Assembly (NCBI GenBank): GCA_947373105.1
Contig: CANBWK010000001.1
Span: forward strand, 1 to 64,000
Source: Comamonadaceae bacterium
Lineage (GTDB): Bacteria; Pseudomonadota; Gammaproteobacteria; Burkholderiales; Burkholderiaceae_C
Direction: 5' to 3'
DNA length: 64,000 nucleotides
The position numbers and the translations under genes were made by a program. Under the pieces are notes generated by a model. The model saw nothing but the letters and a program-made list of their open reading frames with translations, searched no databases and was not told where the DNA came from. Below are positions 24,419 to 36,679 of the stretch, in pieces; the stretch's first letter is position 1; every line of letters starts with the position of its first letter.

Positions 24419-25756
24419 TCAAGCGTCTCTGTCGGCGAATGGATTGGTGGACGTTTTCATCTCGATACGTAAAGGCGTACCCGCTAAATTAAAAGCCTTG
24501 CGAAAACGTCCTTCCAAAAACCGCTTGTACGTGTCCGTCACATGTTCAAGAGAGTTACCGTGGATGATGATGACAGGGGGATTCATACCGCCTTGGTGAG
24601 CATAACGCAGCTTAGGTCTGAACATACCACCGCGCTGAGGGCTCTGAAACTGCACAGCCTCAAGGAGCAAACGAGTCAAAACAGGCGTGGTCATTTTGCA
24701 CATTGCTGCACGATGGGCCTGTGCTATCGATGACCATACAGGCCCCAAGCCTTGGCGTTTTTTGGCTGAAATGTAATGCAAATTGGCAAATTTCAGAAAA
24801 GGCAACCGAGTCTCAATCGAGCGTGTCACCAGTTGCCGCTGGTATTCGTCGACTGCATCCCATTTATTAATTGCCACGACTACAGCGCGACCACTTTCAA
24901 GGATAAAGCCAGCAATATGCGCGTCTTGGTCTGTCACACCCTGCTCAGCGTCAAGCAGCAACAGTACGACGTTTGCCGATTCAATGGCTTGGAGCGTTTT
25001 GACCACTGAAAACTTCTCAATGGCTTCAAATACTTTGCCTTTGCGGCGCAGCCCGGCAGTGTCAATTAATTCGAACTTTTGCCCGTCTCTTTCAAATGGT
25101 ACAGTGATGGCATCCCGGGTCGTGCCGGGCATGTCAAATGCGACCAATCTTTCTTCCCCAAGCCATGTATTGATCAACGTGGATTTGCCGACATTGGGCC
25201 GCCCAGCAACTGCCAGCTTGATAATGCTGGCATCCGTTTCAACTTCTTCTTCATCTTCGGGCAGATTCAAAGGTTCAAGCGCCAACTCTGTCAAGCTGTG
25301 AATGCCTTGTCCGTGAGCCGCTGACACTGCCAAGACCTCACCTAACCCGAGCTCATAAAATTCACTCAGCTGCATTCCTTCTCGCATGCCCTCAGCCTTA
25401 TTAGCGACCAGCAAGCAGGGCTTTCCAAGTCGGCGAAGGTAATTGGCAATGTCGTGATCCTGTGATGACAAACCTGCGCGTGCATCGACAACAAATAGCA
25501 CGACGTCAGCTTCGGCAACAGCCTGCTGAGTTTGCTTGGCCATTTCTTTGTAAATACCTGAATTGGCATCGGGCTCAAAGCCCCCCGTGTCGATCACAAT
25601 GTATTCATGCTTACCTAAGCGACCCTGCCCATAGTGTCGGTCACGGGTCAGTCCAGCAAAGTCGGCAACGATAGCATCCCGGCTTTTGGTCAGCCGGTTA
25701 AAAAGAGTGGACTTGCCCACATTGGGGCGGCCAACCAAGGCCAAAACAGGTATCAC
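24419..25756 (-). CDS. der: Ribosome biogenesis GTPase Der (EngA)
   Basis: Two tandem G domains ([28 protein letters not shown]), KH-like C-terminus; GTG start at [12 protein letters not shown]. Confidence 0.96.
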   Translation of the reverse strand: MIPVLALVGRPNVGKSTLFNRLTKSRDAIVADFAGLTRDRHYGQGRLGKHEYIVIDTGGFEPDANSGIYKEMAKQTQQAVAEADVVLFVVDARAGLSSQDHDIANYLRRLGKPCLLVANKAEGMREGMQLSEFYELGLGEVLAVSAAHGQGIHSLTELALEPLNLPEDEEEVETDASIIKLAVAGRPNVGKSTLINTWLGEERLVAFDMPGTTRDAITVPFERDGQKFELIDTAGLRRKGKVFEAIEKFSVVKTLQAIESANVVLLLLDAEQGVTDQDAHIAGFILESGRAVVVAINKWDAVDEYQRQLVTRSIETRLPFLKFANLHYISAKKRQGLGPVWSSIAQAHRAAMCKMTTPVLTRLLLEAVQFQSPQRGGMFRPKLRYAHQGGMNPPVIIIHGNSLEHVTDTYKRFLEGRFRKAFNLAGTPLRIEMKTSTNPFADRDA

Positions 25757-25772
25757 TGAATATTCCGTTCGA

Positions 25773-26912
25773 TCAATCCAAGCGGTAACCGTACACGCCA
25801 CCGTTGCGTGTTAACGCGATCACCAAACCCGCAGCTGTGACGGGTCGAGTCGCAATGGCGGAGCCATCCGTGCCTATGCGATTTTGGACTTTGCCATCCG
25901 CGACTGAAAGTCTGTGCAACACACCAGCATCATCCCCAAAGACAATCGATTTTGAGATAACCAAGGGTCCTGTCAATCCACGAAAACGCAACACATCGCT
26001 TTCCCATGACGTTTGGCCGTTGAGGCGATTCCAAGCCATGATTTTGCTGTCTGAATCCACCCCGACGAGAAACTCCTCGTCACCTGAAAGCCCTTGGTGT
26101 CCGTTAGAAGGACGACTCCACAAGGCGCTGCCTTTGGCTGCATCCACGCAGGAGACAGAAGTCTGGAAAGACCTTGCACAAACGACACTGCCTTGGCGAC
26201 TCACGCCAGACACGATATCCACCAAGCGCTCCACCTCGTTAGTGCCCCGAGAAGCACCCACAATAGACTCCCAACGCACGCTGCCATTATTGGGATTTAA
26301 TCCGACCAAACGACCTGACAAGCCAGCCACCAAGGTGTCTTCCACGGCCATCAATAACCCGGACTGACGCAAAACCAATGGATCGCCGGAACGTTGTTGA
26401 GACCACAAGCGTTGGCCTGTAGCCCCATCCAAAGCGAGTACTGTTCGGTCCGCGGTCATAACGAAAACGCGGCCGCCAGCAACCAGTGGCGAGGTGTAAG
26501 TCGATGCATTCAAACGAAAACGCCAAATCACTTGACCAGCCTCGATGGCCATCACTTCATTTGATTCTGACACCACCGCAAATCGATTACCGTCAGTTCC
26601 CACTCCCGCCTGCAAGGGCGTATTCAAAGCTACCCGCCATACATCGCGACCCGTTGAGGCATTGATTAATGCCAAGTTACCGTCACTGGATGCAACTGCA
26701 ACTTGGTCAGCATGTACTGCGATACTCAGGGGGGTACTGACAACGCCTACACGGTTAGACCATACTGGGTTAAGCGTATAGGCGGATCCTGAACTCAAAG
26801 AGGGCAACTCTTTTGCTTTAGGCTTATCAGGTGAACTCGAACAAGCGATCAACGCCAAAATGCCAACTGTTGCAATTGCGCCGGCCCTGAGTGAGCGAAA
26901 CAATCGAATCAC
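25773..26912 (-). CDS. bamB: Outer membrane assembly lipoprotein BamB (PQQ-like beta-propeller)
   Basis: Lipobox LIAC; repeated WSNRVG.., [24 protein letters not shown] motifs; between der and yfgM. Confidence 0.93.
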   Translation of the reverse strand: MIRLFRSLRAGAIATVGILALIACSSSPDKPKAKELPSLSSGSAYTLNPVWSNRVGVVSTPLSIAVHADQVAVASSDGNLALINASTGRDVWRVALNTPLQAGVGTDGNRFAVVSESNEVMAIEAGQVIWRFRLNASTYTSPLVAGGRVFVMTADRTVLALDGATGQRLWSQQRSGDPLVLRQSGLLMAVEDTLVAGLSGRLVGLNPNNGSVRWESIVGASRGTNEVERLVDIVSGVSRQGSVVCARSFQTSVSCVDAAKGSALWSRPSNGHQGLSGDEEFLVGVDSDSKIMAWNRLNGQTSWESDVLRFRGLTGPLVISKSIVFGDDAGVLHRLSVADGKVQNRIGTDGSAIATRPVTAAGLVIALTRNGGVYGYRLD

Positions 26913-27574
26913 TTTGCCACTCCTGCGCTGGATTTGGGATCTACACCCAATGCATTCAACTTGGCCTCGATCAAGCGGCGATATTCATTGACCTCATCCA
27001 TTTTTTGCCATGACTCACTGTAAGCAGTCACAGCTTCTTGCGTCTTGCCTTGACTCAGCAAGACATCTCCACGCAAATCAGACGCTAAAGGCGTTAATGG
27101 CAAAGCCACTGGTTTTGCAAGTTGTTTCAGTGCTTCATCATACGATTTGGCTTGCAACAAAAGCGCCACCAATCGCAGCCTTGCAATTTGCGAATAGGAC
27201 TCATCGGAAGCATTTTCAGACACCCAAGTCAAAGCAGCTTTGGCTTGGTCGATTTTGTCTTTGTCCTGAAACGACTTGGCCGCCAACAATGCGGCTTGCT
27301 GAGCATACAAAGTCGAGCCAAACTTGTCTTTCATGTCGCTCAAAGAGCGTTCGAGTCGACTCATGTCGCCCGTCATCGCTGCGCGTTCGACTTCATCGAA
27401 CAAAGCAGAGGCCTTAGCCGATTGCGTCCTCTGCCAGTAACCATAACCGTTCCAAGCGGCAAAGCCACCCATCACGACGATCAATGCCCATGAAATAAAG
27501 TTGCCGTAGGTTTTCCAAAAGTGCTTGAGTTGGTCAAGTTGCTCTTGTTCTTCGAGGTCGAGGTGTGTTGCCAT
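26909..27574 (-). CDS. YfgM-like tetratricopeptide/ancillary SecYEG protein
   Basis: MATHLDLEEQEQLDQLKHFWKTYGNFISWALIVVMGGFAAWNGYGYWQ; position between bamB and hisS. Confidence 0.88.
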   Translation of the reverse strand: MATHLDLEEQEQLDQLKHFWKTYGNFISWALIVVMGGFAAWNGYGYWQRTQSAKASALFDEVERAAMTGDMSRLERSLSDMKDKFGSTLYAQQAALLAAKSFQDKDKIDQAKAALTWVSENASDESYSQIARLRLVALLLQAKSYDEALKQLAKPVALPLTPLASDLRGDVLLSQGKTQEAVTAYSESWQKMDEVNEYRRLIEAKLNALGVDPKSSAGVAK

Positions 27575-27588
27575 GTTGTTTTCAAATA

Positions 27589-28914
27589 TCAATGTGTCGA
27601 TTGTAGGGTGTGTGCCCACTGGGCAACACATGTCAAGTCTTCTAGTCGCTGAGCGCCAACACCGTCACGCAGAGATTTCACAATGACTTGGCCAAGAGCC
27701 AACTCATCACCGCCAAAAATCAGGCCATATGCAGCGCCGCTGCTGTCTGCTTTCTTGAATTGCGATTTCATGCTGCCCATCCCCTCGCCTACACCCGCAT
27801 GCATTTGCACAGAAACACCTGCTTGACGCAAAGCCTCAATAACACGGATGGCTGCAGACAAACTGGCCACATCAGGAATGATGGCATATACATCCGGAGA
27901 CAGAGCAGCCATCGGTTCACATTGTTCCTGAATGAGTTCGAGCAAACGCTCTATGCCCAAGCCCCATCCAACGGCTGGGGCAGGTTTGCCGCCGACCTGT
28001 TCGATGAGATAGTCATAGCGCCCTCCTCCACAAAGGGTTCCTTGTGACCCCAAACTCTCAGTAATGAACTCGAAAACAGTCAGGTTGTAATAATCCATGC
28101 CACGAACCAGTCGTGGGTTGATGGTGTAGGACAAGCCATTGGCGTCCAAAATAGTGCGCAAGGCGTTGAAGTGCGCCATCGACGCTTCACCCAAAAAGCT
28201 CAATAATTGGGGGGCAGATGCCACAACCGTCTTCATGGCCGGATTTTTGGTGTCCAAAATCCGCAAAGGATTGGTGTGCAAACGGCGTTTTGCTTCTTCG
28301 TCCAGCACATCCAGATGCTGTTCAAAGTGAACAATCAATGCGGCCCGATGGGCCAAGCGCTCGACCGGCTGCCCCAGACTGTTGAGCTCGAGACGGATGT
28401 CACGCAAACCCAGCTCTTTGAACAAGGCCGATGCCAACAAAATCAACTCAGCGTCGACCTCGGGCCCACCAAAACCCAATACTTCCGCCCCAACCTGGTG
28501 AAACTGCCTATATCGTCCTCGCTGCGGACGTTCATGACGGAACATAGGCCCTATGTAATACAAGCGTTTGCCGCCTTCGTACAACAAGTTGTGCTCGACC
28601 ACAGCGCGAACCACGCCGGCGGTGCACTCCGGACGCAAGGTGAGTGCCTCTCCATTGAGACGATCCTCAAAAGAGTACATTTCTTTTTCAACAATATCAG
28701 TCACTTCACCTAAGCCACGCACGAACAATGCCGTCGGCTCCACGATAGGGGTACGAATATTTCGATAGGCGTAACGTGCCATTAAATGACGCACTTTGTC
28801 CTCAAACCACTCCCATCGGGCTGAGTCTGGTGGCAAGATGTCATTCATTCCTTTGACACCAACCATTTTGGTAGGCTTCGGTGATGCAGCGTGAATTTTC
28901 TCGGACATGTTCAA
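27589..28914 (-). CDS. hisS: Histidyl-tRNA synthetase
   Basis: [23 protein letters not shown]...[13 protein letters not shown]...[12 protein letters not shown]. Confidence 0.97.
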   Translation of the reverse strand: MNMSEKIHAASPKPTKMVGVKGMNDILPPDSARWEWFEDKVRHLMARYAYRNIRTPIVEPTALFVRGLGEVTDIVEKEMYSFEDRLNGEALTLRPECTAGVVRAVVEHNLLYEGGKRLYYIGPMFRHERPQRGRYRQFHQVGAEVLGFGGPEVDAELILLASALFKELGLRDIRLELNSLGQPVERLAHRAALIVHFEQHLDVLDEEAKRRLHTNPLRILDTKNPAMKTVVASAPQLLSFLGEASMAHFNALRTILDANGLSYTINPRLVRGMDYYNLTVFEFITESLGSQGTLCGGGRYDYLIEQVGGKPAPAVGWGLGIERLLELIQEQCEPMAALSPDVYAIIPDVASLSAAIRVIEALRQAGVSVQMHAGVGEGMGSMKSQFKKADSSGAAYGLIFGGDELALGQVIVKSLRDGVGAQRLEDLTCVAQWAHTLQSTH

Positions 28915-30183
28915 TCAGTCGACTTTGGCAGTACCAAATCGGTTCTCAATGTAATTTTCAACCAGCGTTTGAAATTCTTGCGCAATGGCATCTCCGCGTA
29001 AGGTCAATTTTTTCTCGCCATCAATAAATACCGGCGCAGCAGGCGCTTCACCGGTGCCCGGCAAGCTGATGCCAATATCGGCATGTTTGCTTTCCCCGGG
29101 ACCATTGACAATACAACCCATCACCGCAACCTTAAGATGTTCTACACCAAGATAGCGACTGCGCCAGACGGGCATCTGGGCGCGAAGAAAGTCATCGATC
29201 TGTTTGGCGAGCTCTTGAAAAGTGCTGCTGGTTGTTCGGCCGCAACCCGGACAGGCAGTGACACTGGGCACAAAAACACGCAAACCCAGCGCTTGCAATA
29301 TTTCATTGGCTATCACCACTTCTTGGGTACGCGACTCACCAGGCTGGGGTGTCAATGAAACACGAATCGTGTCACCAATACCTTCTTGAAGCAAAACAGA
29401 CAACGCCGTTGTTGAGGCCACCGTTCCCTTGGTGCCCATACCCGCTTCGGTTAAACCTAAATGAAGAGAGTAATCACAACGCTTGGCCAATTCGCGATAA
29501 ACCGCTATCAAGTCCTGTACACCAGACACTTTGCATGACAACAAAATTTGGGAATCTTTCATGCCCATTTCTTGCGCCATTTGTGCTGAACTGATCGCTG
29601 AAGTGATCAACGCTTCGTACATGACTTGACGTGACTCCCAAGGCGTTGAGCGGCGGCTGTTCTCATCCATTAAATGGGCCAGTAATTCTTGGTCCAAACT
29701 GCCCCAGTTAACACCAATGCGGACGGGCTTATCCCACCTCATGGCCGCCTCTATCATTTGGCCAAATTGACGATCCCTTTTCTCGCCCTTACCCACATTA
29801 CCGGGGTTAATCCGGTACTTAGAGAGTGCCTGCGCACAATCTGGAAAATCCGTTAAAAGTCGGTGGCCGTTGTAGTGAAAGTCACCAATCAAAGGGACAA
29901 CAATGCCCATTCGATCCAGTTGCTCCCGAATATGCACTACGGCAGCAGCAGCTTCAGGTGTATTGACTGTGATGCGAACCATCTCGGAACCCGCAAGCGC
30001 TAGCTCTTTGATTTGGATTGCAGTACCTATGACATCAACCGTATCGGTATTGGTCATAGACTGAACACGAACAGGCGCGTTACCTCCCACTGTCAGAACA
30101 TGAGAGCCCCATTTCACTTGCGCTTGTAGGCTTCTACGGGGTAGCGGGGATGCCGCTGGAATTGGCATAAAAATACTCATCAT
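28915..30183 (-). CDS. ispG: 4-hydroxy-3-methylbut-2-en-1-yl diphosphate synthase
   Basis: [14 protein letters not shown]...[10 protein letters not shown]...[20 protein letters not shown]. Confidence 0.97.
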   Translation of the reverse strand: MMSIFMPIPAASPLPRRSLQAQVKWGSHVLTVGGNAPVRVQSMTNTDTVDVIGTAIQIKELALAGSEMVRITVNTPEAAAAVVHIREQLDRMGIVVPLIGDFHYNGHRLLTDFPDCAQALSKYRINPGNVGKGEKRDRQFGQMIEAAMRWDKPVRIGVNWGSLDQELLAHLMDENSRRSTPWESRQVMYEALITSAISSAQMAQEMGMKDSQILLSCKVSGVQDLIAVYRELAKRCDYSLHLGLTEAGMGTKGTVASTTALSVLLQEGIGDTIRVSLTPQPGESRTQEVVIANEILQALGLRVFVPSVTACPGCGRTTSSTFQELAKQIDDFLRAQMPVWRSRYLGVEHLKVAVMGCIVNGPGESKHADIGISLPGTGEAPAAPVFIDGEKKLTLRGDAIAQEFQTLVENYIENRFGTAKVD

Positions 30184-31055
30184 TTCACCTCAAAACGAGC
30201 CACTGAGCCGCGATTGAATGGCGTCAAATCAAAGGCTTTCCCTCGGACCTGTATCTCCACTCCTTCGGCGTAACCGACAACAACGTTCAACACCAGATCG
30301 CTCTTGATGTGGTGTGTTTCACCCGTCTTAACCAATTGATTGAAAACGAGTGCGCCTGTGCTGTTTTTAATTTCAACCCAAGCATTTGACTTGCCTTTGA
30401 TCATCAAGTCAATTTCTTGATTGCCCTGCTTAATTGGCAAGGCAGTTACGGAAGCAGATACCTTGGGCGGCATAGGCAAATCGAGCGTTGTTGCAGGTAA
30501 AGCCGCAGGTTCAACAGGCACTAAAGCGACGGAAGGAGGAGCCGGATCAAGGGCGGGCGTCACGACAGTCACCGGCAAGACTGCTTGCACTGAAGTGCTG
30601 GGCAAAGTGGGCAACCAAGAGACCAAGGAAATCAAAATAATCATGGCCAAAGCCAAAATCAAAAATTTTCGGTTCATTGAAATATGTCGGCGCCACAAAG
30701 CAAGAAAAGATTCTGTTTGGCTGGACTCCAAACCCGGATTCATTGGCTCCAGTCGGTTCGATGCGGGTGGTAATAAGGCGAGAATAGCGCTGGAATCGAT
30801 CTTGAGATGCCGACAAACACTGTTTGCCAATGCGCGAACAAATACGGGCCCAGACAGTAAAGCATAATGATCAGCTTCCAAAGCAATTAGATTGCGAACT
30901 GGCACTTTGAGTGCTACAGATAACATGCCAAGATGCATTCCAGCATTTTCCCGAGCTTGTCTTAACAGACCGCCAGCTGTTGGTGTTGAACTCGCTGAAG
31001 AAGCAACCCCCTTCAAGGCACTGGAAGTTTGAATGTCATTGAATTCAGTCATCAA
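30180..31055 (-). CDS. rodZ: RodZ-like HTH-domain membrane protein
   Basis: N-terminal Xre-like HTH ([33 protein letters not shown]), one TM, C-terminal DUF4115-like domain ([22 protein letters not shown]). Confidence 0.85.
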   Translation of the reverse strand: MMTEFNDIQTSSALKGVASSASSTPTAGGLLRQARENAGMHLGMLSVALKVPVRNLIALEADHYALLSGPVFVRALANSVCRHLKIDSSAILALLPPASNRLEPMNPGLESSQTESFLALWRRHISMNRKFLILALAMIILISLVSWLPTLPSTSVQAVLPVTVVTPALDPAPPSVALVPVEPAALPATTLDLPMPPKVSASVTALPIKQGNQEIDLMIKGKSNAWVEIKNSTGALVFNQLVKTGETHHIKSDLVLNVVVGYAEGVEIQVRGKAFDLTPFNRGSVARFEVK

Positions 31056-31842
31056 AGGCCTCTCGCTGGAAAGCGTCCCACTGAGACGAATTAGGAAAGC
31101 GTTGGCGAAGTAACGTGGCGTAACGCTTTAGAGCAACAAAATCGGAAGACTGACGCGCCCATTGAGCTCCCAACCAAAGTGTTTCTGCCGATGCAACATC
31201 CAGTCGATTGAATTGACTCAACACCTCCGCGGCTCGATAGTCATTATGGTGTTTATAACTCAAGGCCAGCGCGAGCGCGGTCTCAGCGTTCGGTTTTTTA
31301 CTCAAGGATTGCGCCCAAAGGGTCTGCGCTGAAAGAAAGTCCCCTGATTTATTGGAGCAAACGCCCCAAACCCACATGGTTTTGGCTTTTTCACTGTAAA
31401 GAGGTAGGTTCAGAGCGGATTCAAAACGGCCAAACGCATCTTTGTATTTTCCTTGTTCACACAAAAAAACAGCATGGTTGTGGGCAATGTCGGGATCCAA
31501 GGGCGCAGCCATTTCTGCAAGTGAAAAGCTCTTTTGAGCCAAGGCAGGCTCGTCCAATCTCATGTAAATCAGGCCTTGCAGACCTAGAGCTTGTGGATCG
31601 TTAGCAGACGCTTCTAATACCTTTCGACTCTCCTCGAGAGCGATGTGTAATTGTCCATTTTGATAATACGCCGCAGCAAGAGCTAAACGGGGATTTGTGT
31701 TTTGTGAGGACGTAATAGATGAAGGCGAAGAACACCCGAACAAGCACATTGAAATCAATGCGACTAACCAGCACTTTGATGCACGTACAGCTTGAATATT
31801 TAAACACAGGGATGGCATTGAGAGCGCTCCTTCAATGTTCAT
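31045..31842 (-). CDS. pilF: Type IV pilus biogenesis/stability protein PilF/PilW-like TPR lipoprotein
   Basis: Lipobox CLFGC; TPRs ([28 protein letters not shown]); between rlmN and rodZ. Confidence 0.85.
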   Translation of the reverse strand: MNIEGALSMPSLCLNIQAVRASKCWLVALISMCLFGCSSPSSITSSQNTNPRLALAAAYYQNGQLHIALEESRKVLEASANDPQALGLQGLIYMRLDEPALAQKSFSLAEMAAPLDPDIAHNHAVFLCEQGKYKDAFGRFESALNLPLYSEKAKTMWVWGVCSNKSGDFLSAQTLWAQSLSKKPNAETALALALSYKHHNDYRAAEVLSQFNRLDVASAETLWLGAQWARQSSDFVALKRYATLLRQRFPNSSQWDAFQREAFDD

Positions 31843-32959
31843 TCACCGCACGAAGCATGATCATTCTTTGTTGAGCGATGCGCGCTTTAACTTGGGTCCG
31901 GTCTTTCACATCGCCGGCCAATTGACCACAAGCAGCGTCAATATCATCACCACGTGTTTTACGCACCGTGGTTACCAAACCAGCATTCTGCAGTTGTTTG
32001 GCAAAGGCTTGAACGCGCTCTTGTGGCGAACGCAACAAACCAGACGCAGGAAAAGGATTGAAAGGTATCAAATTGAACTTGCAACGAAGACCCTGTCGAG
32101 CATGAAATTGAACCAAACCAATCAATAACTCAGCATGTTCGGGTTGATCATTTACACCATCGAGCATGCAATATTCAAACGTTATGAAGTCCCGAGGCGC
32201 ATGCGCCAAATAACGAATGCAGGTCTGCAACAACTCGTCAATTGGATACTTTTTATTTAATGGCACTAAACTATCGCGAAGTGCATCAGTCGGCGCGTGC
32301 AAGGAAACCGCTAAAGCGACAGGGCAATCAATCGAGAGACGATCCATCATGGGAACCACACCCGAAGTTGACACTGTGACTCTGCGCCGGGACAAGCCAT
32401 AACCGTGATCGTCCAGCATCGCTTTCAAAGCAGGGACTAAAGCGCTGTAATTTTGCAGCGGCTCACCCATTCCCATCATGACCACATTGGAAATGACACG
32501 CTCTGAGACTTTCAGGTGCTTTCGCAGAAAATGTTCTGCAAACCACAATTGACTCAGGATTTCTGCCGTCGTCAGGTTTCGACTGAAACCTTGATGGCCG
32601 GTTGAGCAAAAACGACAACCTACTGCACAACCCGCTTGAGAAGAAATACACAGGGTGCCACGATCATCCTCAGGGATAAAGACAGCTTCAACTGCATTGC
32701 CAGCACCCACATCAAACAACCATTTGATGGTGCCATCTGCAGACAAATGCTGGGAAACGACAGGTAAGGACTGAATGTGCGCATGGGCTTTGAGCTTTTC
32801 CCTCAAAGACTTTGCCAAATCGCTCATGTCATCAAATTCACTGGCACCTTTTTGATGAATCCAACGGAACAGTTGAGTGGCACGAAAACGCTTCTCACCC
32901 AAGCGCTCGCAAAAAACGGCCAGGCCTTCCAAGTCAAAATCAAGAAGGTTGGCCGTCAT
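31832..32959 (-). CDS. rlmN: 23S rRNA/tRNA (adenine-C2)-methyltransferase, radical SAM
   Basis: [48 protein letters not shown]. Confidence 0.96.
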   Translation of the reverse strand: MTANLLDFDLEGLAVFCERLGEKRFRATQLFRWIHQKGASEFDDMSDLAKSLREKLKAHAHIQSLPVVSQHLSADGTIKWLFDVGAGNAVEAVFIPEDDRGTLCISSQAGCAVGCRFCSTGHQGFSRNLTTAEILSQLWFAEHFLRKHLKVSERVISNVVMMGMGEPLQNYSALVPALKAMLDDHGYGLSRRRVTVSTSGVVPMMDRLSIDCPVALAVSLHAPTDALRDSLVPLNKKYPIDELLQTCIRYLAHAPRDFITFEYCMLDGVNDQPEHAELLIGLVQFHARQGLRCKFNLIPFNPFPASGLLRSPQERVQAFAKQLQNAGLVTTVRKTRGDDIDAACGQLAGDVKDRTQVKARIAQQRMIMLRAVNEH

Positions 32960-32968
32960 AGCTTAATG

Positions 32969-32987
32969 GTCGCGAAAAAGTCGCGAC
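32969..32987 (-). terminator. Short stem-loop between ndk and rlmN
   Basis: GTCGCGA-AAAAG-TCGCGAC; intergenic; lacks a clear U-tract. Confidence 0.3.
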
Positions 32988-32991
32988 TGAA

Positions 32992-33417
32992 TTAATGCGC
33001 GTAAACGTTCATGCCTGCGAAGAAAAAGCCGATTTCAACAGCGGCAGTCTCAGCAGCATCAGATCCGTGTACAGCATTGGCATCAATACTGTCCGCAAAG
33101 TCCGCGCGGATAGTGCCAGGGGCTGCTTTCTTCGGGTCTGTAGCACCCATCAAATCACGATTTTTCAAAATTGCCCCCTCGCCTTCCAAGGCCTGAATCA
33201 TGACAGGACCGGAAATCATGAAATCCACCAAGTCCTTAAAAAAAGGGCGCTCTTTGTGAACTGCGTAAAAAGCTTCGGCTTCTCCGCGGGACAAATGGGC
33301 CATGCGAGCTGCAATCACCTTCAAGCCAGCAGCTTCAAAGCGTGCGTAAATTTGACCAATCACGTTTTTAGCGACTGCGTCAGGTTTGATGATAGAAAGA
33401 GTGCGTTCGATAGCCAT
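32992..33417 (-). CDS. ndk: Nucleoside diphosphate kinase
   Basis: [25 protein letters not shown]...[16 protein letters not shown] (active-site NAVHGSD). Confidence 0.97.
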   Translation of the reverse strand: MAIERTLSIIKPDAVAKNVIGQIYARFEAAGLKVIAARMAHLSRGEAEAFYAVHKERPFFKDLVDFMISGPVMIQALEGEGAILKNRDLMGATDPKKAAPGTIRADFADSIDANAVHGSDAAETAAVEIGFFFAGMNVYAH

Positions 33418-33545
33418 GAAATTTTCCTGATATGAAGAGATATTGAATCTTTATTGCCCTACGGCAAAGCCCCCTATTCTAACCTGAGACGCAGTCGATT
33501 CATAGCAATGCCATTGCTCTAGCCCCTCTGTGGCATAAGGGTTCA

Positions 33546-34778
33546 TCAACGGGATCTGCCGCCTCCGTTACCACTTCGTCGCGGCCCACCCGAACGACCA
33601 CCGGGGGCCTTGGTTTGGCGTTGCTTGCTGAAACTTTCTGCTCCGATGTAGCCTTGAGATGTTTTCAAAGGGTCAGGTTGAGCAGCGTTTTCTTGCCGTG
33701 TTTTTCTATTTCCAGCACTGGCTGCTGGCAAGGCCGTGCCTGGAATTCCCCGACCCATTGGACGAGGGCGTCGGTCGCCACGACCTTGACCCGGGCCACG
33801 ACCACGCGCTGGAGGCGCTCGGTCCAGGCGCTCGGCACCACCTGCAGCCTTCATAAGTGCCCGAATGTCGTTCTCATCGAGTTCCATCCAACCGCTTCTG
33901 CGCAATCCGTGAGGCAAAACCATGGCGCCGTATCGGATTCTGATCAAACGGCTGACAGCATGCCCCACCGCTTCCATCATGCGACGAACTTCACGGTTAC
34001 GACCTTCGGAGATGGTGACACGGTACCAGCAGTTCGAGCCTTCACCGCCACCATCTTCGATGGAACCAAACAATGCGGGCCCATCGTCCAGCATGACACC
34101 GTCCAACAACTTTTGTTTTTCTTCTTTGCTCAAAGCGCCCAGTACACGGACCGCGTACTCGCGTTCAAGTCCAAAACGAGGGTGCATCAATTGATTGGCC
34201 AACTCACCCGAACTGGTAAAGAGCAAAAGGCCTTCTGTATTCAAGTCAAGGCGGCCGACAGATTGCCATTTCCCGTGTTGCAGACGGGGAAGTTTACGGA
34301 ACACGGTTGGCCGGTTCTGGGGGTCGTCGTGTGTGACGATTTCACCGGCAGGCTTGTGATAAGCAATGACGCGGGGAGGTGGTGGAGAAATGCGTACATG
34401 AATGAGTCTGCCATTGACCTTGACCTGATCGCCATATTGAATACGCTGGCCAATGTGCGCAGGCTCGTTATTGACAGATATGCGCCCTTCCAGAATAAGC
34501 TGCTCCATCTCCAAGCGAGATCCCATACCCGCTTGTGCCAGTACTTTATGCAGCTTGGGCGATTCGGCCTGAGGGGGTAAGACCCGTTTATTCAAATCGA
34601 GGTGACTGGTCGTTTCGATTTCCGCATCGAAGTCCCCAGAAACCACATCTTCAATTCCAATCGCACGCAATCCTTTTGAGTTGGCCGTCTCTGGCAGATC
34701 TACATGCGACGCATTTGGCTCGACAGCTGAAGAAGCAGGCTCCCCTGAAGGTTCGATATTTTTGGGGGACTCAGTCAT
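33546..34778 (-). CDS. rluB: Pseudouridine synthase RluB-like with disordered RG-rich C-terminus
   Basis: S4 domain ([28 protein letters not shown]), [28 protein letters not shown]; start at MTESPKN overlapping scpB. Confidence 0.92.
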   Translation of the reverse strand: MTESPKNIEPSGEPASSAVEPNASHVDLPETANSKGLRAIGIEDVVSGDFDAEIETTSHLDLNKRVLPPQAESPKLHKVLAQAGMGSRLEMEQLILEGRISVNNEPAHIGQRIQYGDQVKVNGRLIHVRISPPPPRVIAYHKPAGEIVTHDDPQNRPTVFRKLPRLQHGKWQSVGRLDLNTEGLLLFTSSGELANQLMHPRFGLEREYAVRVLGALSKEEKQKLLDGVMLDDGPALFGSIEDGGGEGSNCWYRVTISEGRNREVRRMMEAVGHAVSRLIRIRYGAMVLPHGLRRSGWMELDENDIRALMKAAGGAERLDRAPPARGRGPGQGRGDRRPRPMGRGIPGTALPAASAGNRKTRQENAAQPDPLKTSQGYIGAESFSKQRQTKAPGGRSGGPRRSGNGGGRSR

Positions 34779-35487
34779 GGCTAGGGCGTTTTTCTTCTGG
34801 GGGTGATTTGACGGCTTGCGTATCGGCATTGCCGTCAATGGGTAAAAAAGAATTGGAAAGTTCAACTTCTTCTCTGGCGCTCAAATCGAGCTCACTGAAC
34901 AACACTTCATCAAGAGAGAGTGAAGGCTGTGCGTTTTCATCTTCGATGACGCTTGATAGCAAAGAGGCCTGGGCATCAACAGATTGCAATAAGGGCAACT
35001 GGTCAAGAGAGACCAGGCTCAAGTCGTCCAGAAACTGTTTGGTTGTGGCATACAAACCTGGGCGGCCAACCGTTTCGCGGTGTCCAATTACTTCTACCCA
35101 ACCGCGATCCTCAAGCTGCTTCAGAATCTGGGTGTTGATTGTGACGCCCCTGATATCTTCCATATCGCCTCGGGTCACAGGCTGTCGGTAGGCAATGATA
35201 GCCAGTGTTTCCAAGACAGCACGGGTGTATTTGGGTGGCTTTTCAGGATGCAACCTATCGAGGAACTCGCGCAACTCGGGCCGACTTTGAAAGCGCCATC
35301 CCGTGGCTACATGGACGAGCTCCAGCCCGCGGGTCGCCCATTCCAGCTGGAGCTCTTCTAAAATTTGCTTGACCGTGTCTGCGCCTAACGCATCGCCAAA
35401 AAGAACCCTTAAATCTCTCACAGAGATTGGTTGCGATGCACAAAGTAAGGCGGTTTCAAGGACACGCTTGGCTTGCGCCGTATTCAT
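34771..35487 (-). CDS. scpB: Segregation and condensation protein B
   Basis: [24 protein letters not shown]...[61 protein letters not shown]. Confidence 0.93.
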   Translation of the reverse strand: MNTAQAKRVLETALLCASQPISVRDLRVLFGDALGADTVKQILEELQLEWATRGLELVHVATGWRFQSRPELREFLDRLHPEKPPKYTRAVLETLAIIAYRQPVTRGDMEDIRGVTINTQILKQLEDRGWVEVIGHRETVGRPGLYATTKQFLDDLSLVSLDQLPLLQSVDAQASLLSSVIEDENAQPSLSLDEVLFSELDLSAREEVELSNSFLPIDGNADTQAVKSPPEEKRPSHD

Positions 35488-35634
35488 GGTGTCGTTCTTC
35501 CGTGAAAAATACGCCTGAGGCGTGACCAACGGATGTGAAAATTCAATCGTGGCAATAACGCGCAGGTTGAACCCTTAGCGAATCAACAATCCTGCAAAAA
35601 CGATGACCATAAGTCAATCGATCAAGGTTTGCAA

Positions 35635-36651
35635 TCAGATTCCATTGTAACTGAGTGCCCAAATAGTTGCGGCATTTTGCATATCTTCAGGCAATGGGGC
35701 TCGAAATTCCATAGGCTCACCCGTCAAGGGATGCGCAAATGCCAAATGAAAGGCATGCAAGGCTTGCCTCGTCATGCCCGCGCCTGCACGCCCGCCATAA
35801 ACTGCATCGGCTAGCAACGGGTAGCCCAGATGGGCCATATGCACGCGAATTTGATGGGTGCGCCCCGTATGCAGCGTGCACTGGACCCAACAACCCAGAT
35901 CGGCCTGGACCACAAGGTCGAATGTTGTGGATGCAGTTTTACCCGATTGACGAGAAAGATCGACCGCAGCCATTCTGAGACGATTGGCAGGGTCTCTTCC
36001 CACGGCCTGCTCCAAAGTGTAGCCAGCATTGAAACGCCAATGACCGGATGCGAACGCCCAATATTGCCGCTTAACCTCACGTGCAGCGATTTTTTGAACC
36101 AAAGCATCCATGCCTTGGCGTGTTCTCGCTACGACCATCAGTCCGCTCGTATCTTTGTCCAATCTGTGAACAATCCCGGCCCTAGGTAATAAGGCAGATT
36201 GCTTGTCCAACGCCAAAATGCCGTTTAACAGCGTTCCACTCCAGTTACCCGGTGCGGGGTGCACGACAAGTCCCGCAGGTTTATTGACTATGAAAAGATG
36301 CTCGTCTTGGAAAACCACATCGAGTGCCATCGCTTCAGGTTTGAAGGCTTGCGACTGCGGAGTCGCCCTCAGTTCAACTGACAATGCACCACCAGCCTTG
36401 ACTTTGGCTGAGGACTTGGTCACAGGCGAACCGGCCAGTAATACAGCGCCTTGCTCAATCAGTTGCTGTAAGTAACTGCGCGAAAACTCCGGAACGCATT
36501 GCGCCAGTACACGGTCCAATCGATCACCATGACGCTCTGTAGGAACCGTTAAATGACGCCATTCAGCTGGCGGAGATGGGTCACCGTCACCGGCACCCTC
36601 ATCCAAAAGGCCTTGCGGATCATCTATTTCTATGGGGGTCGATATAATCAA
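35635..36651 (-). CDS. rluD: 23S rRNA pseudouridine synthase RluD-like
   Basis: RLDRVLAQCVPEFSRSYLQQLIEQGAV; GIVHRLDKDTSGLMVVARTRQG; VHMAHLGYPLLADAVYGG. Exact start uncertain (track start is TTG). Confidence 0.93.
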   Translation of the reverse strand: MIISTPIEIDDPQGLLDEGAGDGDPSPPAEWRHLTVPTERHGDRLDRVLAQCVPEFSRSYLQQLIEQGAVLLAGSPVTKSSAKVKAGGALSVELRATPQSQAFKPEAMALDVVFQDEHLFIVNKPAGLVVHPAPGNWSGTLLNGILALDKQSALLPRAGIVHRLDKDTSGLMVVARTRQGMDALVQKIAAREVKRQYWAFASGHWRFNAGYTLEQAVGRDPANRLRMAAVDLSRQSGKTASTTFDLVVQADLGCWVQCTLHTGRTHQIRVHMAHLGYPLLADAVYGGRAGAGMTRQALHAFHLAFAHPLTGEPMEFRAPLPEDMQNAATIWALSYNGI

Positions 36652-36679
36652 TTGGCTTGAGTTTCTACAAGGTTAAGTG

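Noticed and set aside
33456-33535. Small hairpins between ndk and the rluB-like gene (e.g. TTGCC-CTAC-GGCAA)
   Set aside because: Stems of about 5 bp with no U-tract; indistinguishable from chance.
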